Shown in pieces: positions 61,780 through 64,000 of a stretch of DNA of 64,000 nt. The first letter of the stretch is position 1. The number at the start of each line of letters is the position of its first letter. The notes beneath the pieces were generated by a model. It was not told the origin of the DNA and did not search any database. It saw only the letters and a program-made list of their open reading frames with translations. Location: NCBI GenBank assembly GCA_026981975.1, contig JALSHV010000004.1, positions 35,807-99,806 of the forward strand. Direction: 5' to 3'. Both the position numbers and the translations under genes were made by a program. Source of the DNA: Aquificaceae bacterium (GTDB lineage Bacteria; Aquificota; Aquificia; Aquificales; Aquificaceae).

Positions 61780-64000
61780 ATGAGGGCACTTGTGCTTCTT
61801 TTGACCTTCACCTTATCCCTCGCATTCTCGGACGAGCTTTTCAAACTAAAGTGGAAAAAGTATGTAGGCAAATACAACCGGGATACAAACCAACCTCTTA
61901 TCTTTGGAAAATACATTTTGCATGCCACGAGTGGGGATACGAAGGGTAGAGACTCCTACGATAAGCTTTACGTTTTTGACAAGAATGGAAATTTAGTTTG
62001 GGACTTTGAAGGGACTACTAATATGAACGGAGTAGTAGCAAGTCCACAGTTTATTGTGGTAAGTGATTATAAAGGCTATGTTTATGCTCTCTCTTGGATT
62101 GGAGATCTTATCTGGAAGTTCAAGGCAAAAGATAGGGTTTTTTCCATGTCGTTGGGAGATCTGAACAAAGACGGATACCTGGACGCTGTTGTGGGAAGTG
62201 ATGACAGCTACATTTACGCTCTTTCTGGAAAAGACGGGTCCTTGATCTGGAAGTTCAAAGCCGGAGGATCGGTTTACCCCTCCCCCGCATTGGGAGACTT
62301 GGACAGGGACGGATACCTGGACGTTGTTGTGGGAAGTAGTGACGATTACATTTACGCTCTTTCGGGAAAGGACGGGTCCTTGATCTGGAAGTTCAAAACG
62401 GGAGATTGGGTTGCCTCCTCCCCCGCATTGGGAGACTTGGACAGGGACGGATACCTGGACGTTGTTGTGGGGAGTAGGGACTACTACATTTACGCTCTTT
62501 CTGGAAAAGACGGGTCTTTAATATGGAAGTTCAAAACGGGAAGATATGTTGATTCTTCTCCGGCACTCGGGGATTTGGACAAAGATGGGTATTTGGACGT
62601 CGTTGTGGGGAGTTATGATCACTACATTTACGCCCTATCAGGAAAAGATGGATCTTTGATATGGGAGTTTAAAACCGGAAGACAGGTTATTTCCTCTCCA
62701 GCACTCGGGGATTTGGATAAGGACGGGTATTTGGATATCGTTGTGGGGAGTAATGATTACAACATTTACGCTCTTTCGGGAAAGGACGGGTCCTTGATCT
62801 GGAAGTTCAAAACGGGAAAATGGGTTGCCTCCTCCCCCGCATTGGGAGACTTGGACAGGGACGGATACTTGGAGATGGCTGTGGCGTCGTTTGACGGCTA
62901 TCTTTACCTTTTTGAGAGCACGGTAAGAGGTGGCAGGGTGGTCTGGTCAAGGTGGCACGCAGATGCCTCGGGAACGGGTCTTTATGAGAATGCGGTTTCT
63001 TTTGCTGAGTATAACTTGAGCAGAAAGGCTTTTGCTTGGTATCCGCACAAGAGAACTACCTTTGCGTCAAAGCCTCCCTACCTTGAAATTACTTCTGTAA
63101 AACTCTACGACGAAGATATGGACGGACTCTTCGAAGCGGATGAAAAAGGAAAAATCATTGTCAAAGTAGCCAATTACGGAAAGGGAACTGCGTACAGTAT
63201 GAACCTTAAGGTCTCTTCTCCTATCTTTAACAAGAGGGTATACATAGGCAAATTAGAGCCCGGCAAAGAAATAACAAAAAAAATAACCTTTACAGTCCCT
63301 ATAAGAGTAAAAACTCAAAAAGTATACGCCCACGTTGAACTTGACGCAGGAAAGTATTCTCCTGAACCGGCGAAAGTAGCCTTTACAACAAAAGCACCTA
63401 TACCTCCTAAGTTTGCATTAGCTTACAAAATTGATGATGATAGAGTAGGGGAATCAGTAGGAAACTCAAACGGAATAATTGAGCCGAGAGAAACAATAGA
63501 GCTTCTGATAACGGTAAAGAACACAGGCAAAGGAGAGGCAAAAGATGTAAAGGTGAAGCTAATATCTTCCGATGTTGACATAATAAAAGGACAAGTAAGG
63601 ATAGGCAATCTTCCGCCGGGAGCGTCAGCGAGCGGTAAGCTTGTATTTTTTGTTCCTGCGAATTTGAGAAAAGATAAAATAAACTTTGACCTAAAAATTG
63701 AGGAAGCTCTCGGGATATTCACAACCTCAACAAAGCTTGCTCTGAACGTAAAGAGAAGGGGCGGAAGGGTGTATGACTATGCGGTGGCATACGGAGAAGA
63801 AGATTACAGCTACAGTTCACCGTCTGTTGAAGTTCAAGCGGTAGAGCCTGTAGTTTCCGAAGTATCCAAAAACTGCGTCCGTCCCGATCCCAATTACCAC
63901 TTCTTCGGAGTTGTAGTTTACAACTACGACGAGATCACAGACCTTGACTATGTGAGAAACGACAAAGAGCTAATATACAAACTTGCCACCTGCTACATGG
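61780..64000 (+). CDS. Secreted beta-propeller (FG-GAP-like) / Ig-like protein with a probable caspase-like domain start, partial at window end
   Basis: An uninterrupted frame of 740 codons runs to the window edge from ATG 61780 (MRALVLLLTFTLSLAFS, signal peptide). Residues about 125-380 hold six 46-residue units with LGDLDRDGYLDVVVGS, an Asp-rich calcium loop of FG-GAP/VCBS type, and IYALSGKDGSLIWKFKTG, of PQQ-propeller type. Then come Ig-like/CARDB-type regions of about 105 residues each (NGIIEPRETIELLITVKNTGKGEAKD). The last visible part, FFGVVVYNYDEITDLDYVRND, resembles the start of a caspase (peptidase C14 p20) domain. Secretion is inferred from the signal peptide. Confidence 0.85.
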   Translation, partial: MRALVLLLTFTLSLAFSDELFKLKWKKYVGKYNRDTNQPLIFGKYILHATSGDTKGRDSYDKLYVFDKNGNLVWDFEGTTNMNGVVASPQFIVVSDYKGYVYALSWIGDLIWKFKAKDRVFSMSLGDLNKDGYLDAVVGSDDSYIYALSGKDGSLIWKFKAGGSVYPSPALGDLDRDGYLDVVVGSSDDYIYALSGKDGSLIWKFKTGDWVASSPALGDLDRDGYLDVVVGSRDYYIYALSGKDGSLIWKFKTGRYVDSSPALGDLDKDGYLDVVVGSYDHYIYALSGKDGSLIWEFKTGRQVISSPALGDLDKDGYLDIVVGSNDYNIYALSGKDGSLIWKFKTGKWVASSPALGDLDRDGYLEMAVASFDGYLYLFESTVRGGRVVWSRWHADASGTGLYENAVSFAEYNLSRKAFAWYPHKRTTFASKPPYLEITSVKLYDEDMDGLFEADEKGKIIVKVANYGKGTAYSMNLKVSSPIFNKRVYIGKLEPGKEITKKITFTVPIRVKTQKVYAHVELDAGKYSPEPAKVAFTTKAPIPPKFALAYKIDDDRVGESVGNSNGIIEPRETIELLITVKNTGKGEAKDVKVKLISSDVDIIKGQVRIGNLPPGASASGKLVFFVPANLRKDKINFDLKIEEALGIFTTSTKLALNVKRRGGRVYDYAVAYGEEDYSYSSPSVEVQAVEPVVSEVSKNCVRPDPNYHFFGVVVYNYDEITDLDYVRNDKELIYKLATCYM
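62152..62913 (+). repeat. Six tandem 138-bp coding repeats
   Basis: Units begin at 62152, 62290, 62428, 62566, 62704 and 62842, each 138 bp apart, and encode one beta-propeller blade each. The last is partial in similarity. Units 2, 3 and 6 share long identical stretches; units 4 and 5 match each other with many synonymous differences from the rest. Confidence 0.9.

Noticed and set aside
61713..61928. Minus-strand 71-codon frame over the start of the propeller gene
   Set aside because: It has no ribosome site, and the plus-strand frame has a signal peptide, a ribosome site and 740 open codons.
62152..62913. 138-bp repeats as CRISPR or mobile element
   Set aside because: Units are contiguous without spacers, keep the frame and encode propeller blades.

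Overview
The window reads as a chromosome segment of a thermophilic, chemolithoautotrophic Aquificales-type bacterium (family Aquificaceae or close). This is inferred, not searched. It rests on a carbamoyl-phosphate synthase large subunit present only as its N-terminal half (the split known from Aquifex), a five-subunit 2-oxoacid:ferredoxin oxidoreductase plus a separate two-subunit one (the enzyme types of the reductive TCA cycle in Hydrogenobacter), a selenocysteine-containing SelD, Lys/Glu-rich proteins, and very dense packing with many overlaps. G+C looks to be around 40 percent. I see no CRISPR array, transposase, phage or integron. No stretch over 300 bases lacks a gene.

Layout. 1-10238: a type IV pilus locus of the MSHA type, with ATPase, platform protein and two prepilins on the minus strand, and PilM/N-like, PilO-like, PilP/GspC-like, secretin, TPR and a large minor pilin on the plus strand, closed by an ExeA/MshM-like ATPase. 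10264-14201: small hypothetical protein, CopD-like membrane protein, heptosyltransferase-like GT9, macro-domain protein and guaA. 14202-15047: two paralogous coiled-coil lipoproteins, one with LysM. 15099-20946: carB N-half, rimM, serA and a copper ATPase, then hslV on a 25-bp divergent promoter. 21600-27041: outer-membrane porin, two SurA/PpiC-like chaperones, a 14-TM exporter and dprA. 27131-30759: five-subunit oxidoreductase operon (delta, epsilon, alpha, beta, gamma). 30766-39771: minus-strand run of trxB-like and peroxiredoxin, nadB, yvcK, short rlmN-like, ricT-like, holB, era, a 33-residue membrane peptide, trpF and a Mut7-C protein. 39817-46905: yaaA-like, GT2, selD (UGA at codon 13), uvrC, Pgi/Pmi, ispD, a 61-residue protein and an RluD-type synthase. 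46853-61206: minus-strand run of phosphoribosyltransferase, DUF3108 protein, a second pilB, panB, hslO, a small hypothetical, ftsZ, ftsA, ftsQ, ddl, murB, a kinase-like protein, a zinc dehydrogenase, korB, korA and a small membrane protein. 61216-64000: tRNA-Thr(CGU), a coiled-coil protein, and the first 740 codons of a secreted protein with a six-unit beta-propeller repeat, Ig-like domains and the start of what looks like a caspase-like domain.

How the parts work together. The two oxidoreductases fix CO2 onto acyl-CoA using reduced ferredoxin. The peroxiredoxin and reductase pair protects against peroxide and has a well-formed promoter overlapped by a Fur/PerR-like box. The ftsQ-ftsA-ftsZ block with ddl and murB is a reduced division/cell-wall cluster. 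The pilus locus supplies the envelope machine, and the second PilB may belong to another pilus or secretion assembly.

Most unusual signals. (1) Two copies of a structured element of about 100 bp in front of ftsZ and in front of the era operon, each beginning at a TATAAT box laid over the stop codon of the gene before, with compensatory base changes in the main stem. (2) The UGA-interrupted selD with a good SECIS candidate. (3) A recurring arrangement of a -10 box 7-10 nt before a start codon without Shine-Dalgarno, suggesting leaderless transcripts. (4) The terminal propeller/Ig/caspase-like protein with exact 138-bp repeats in two sequence classes. (5) A thioredoxin-reductase-like enzyme without the usual NADPH motif.
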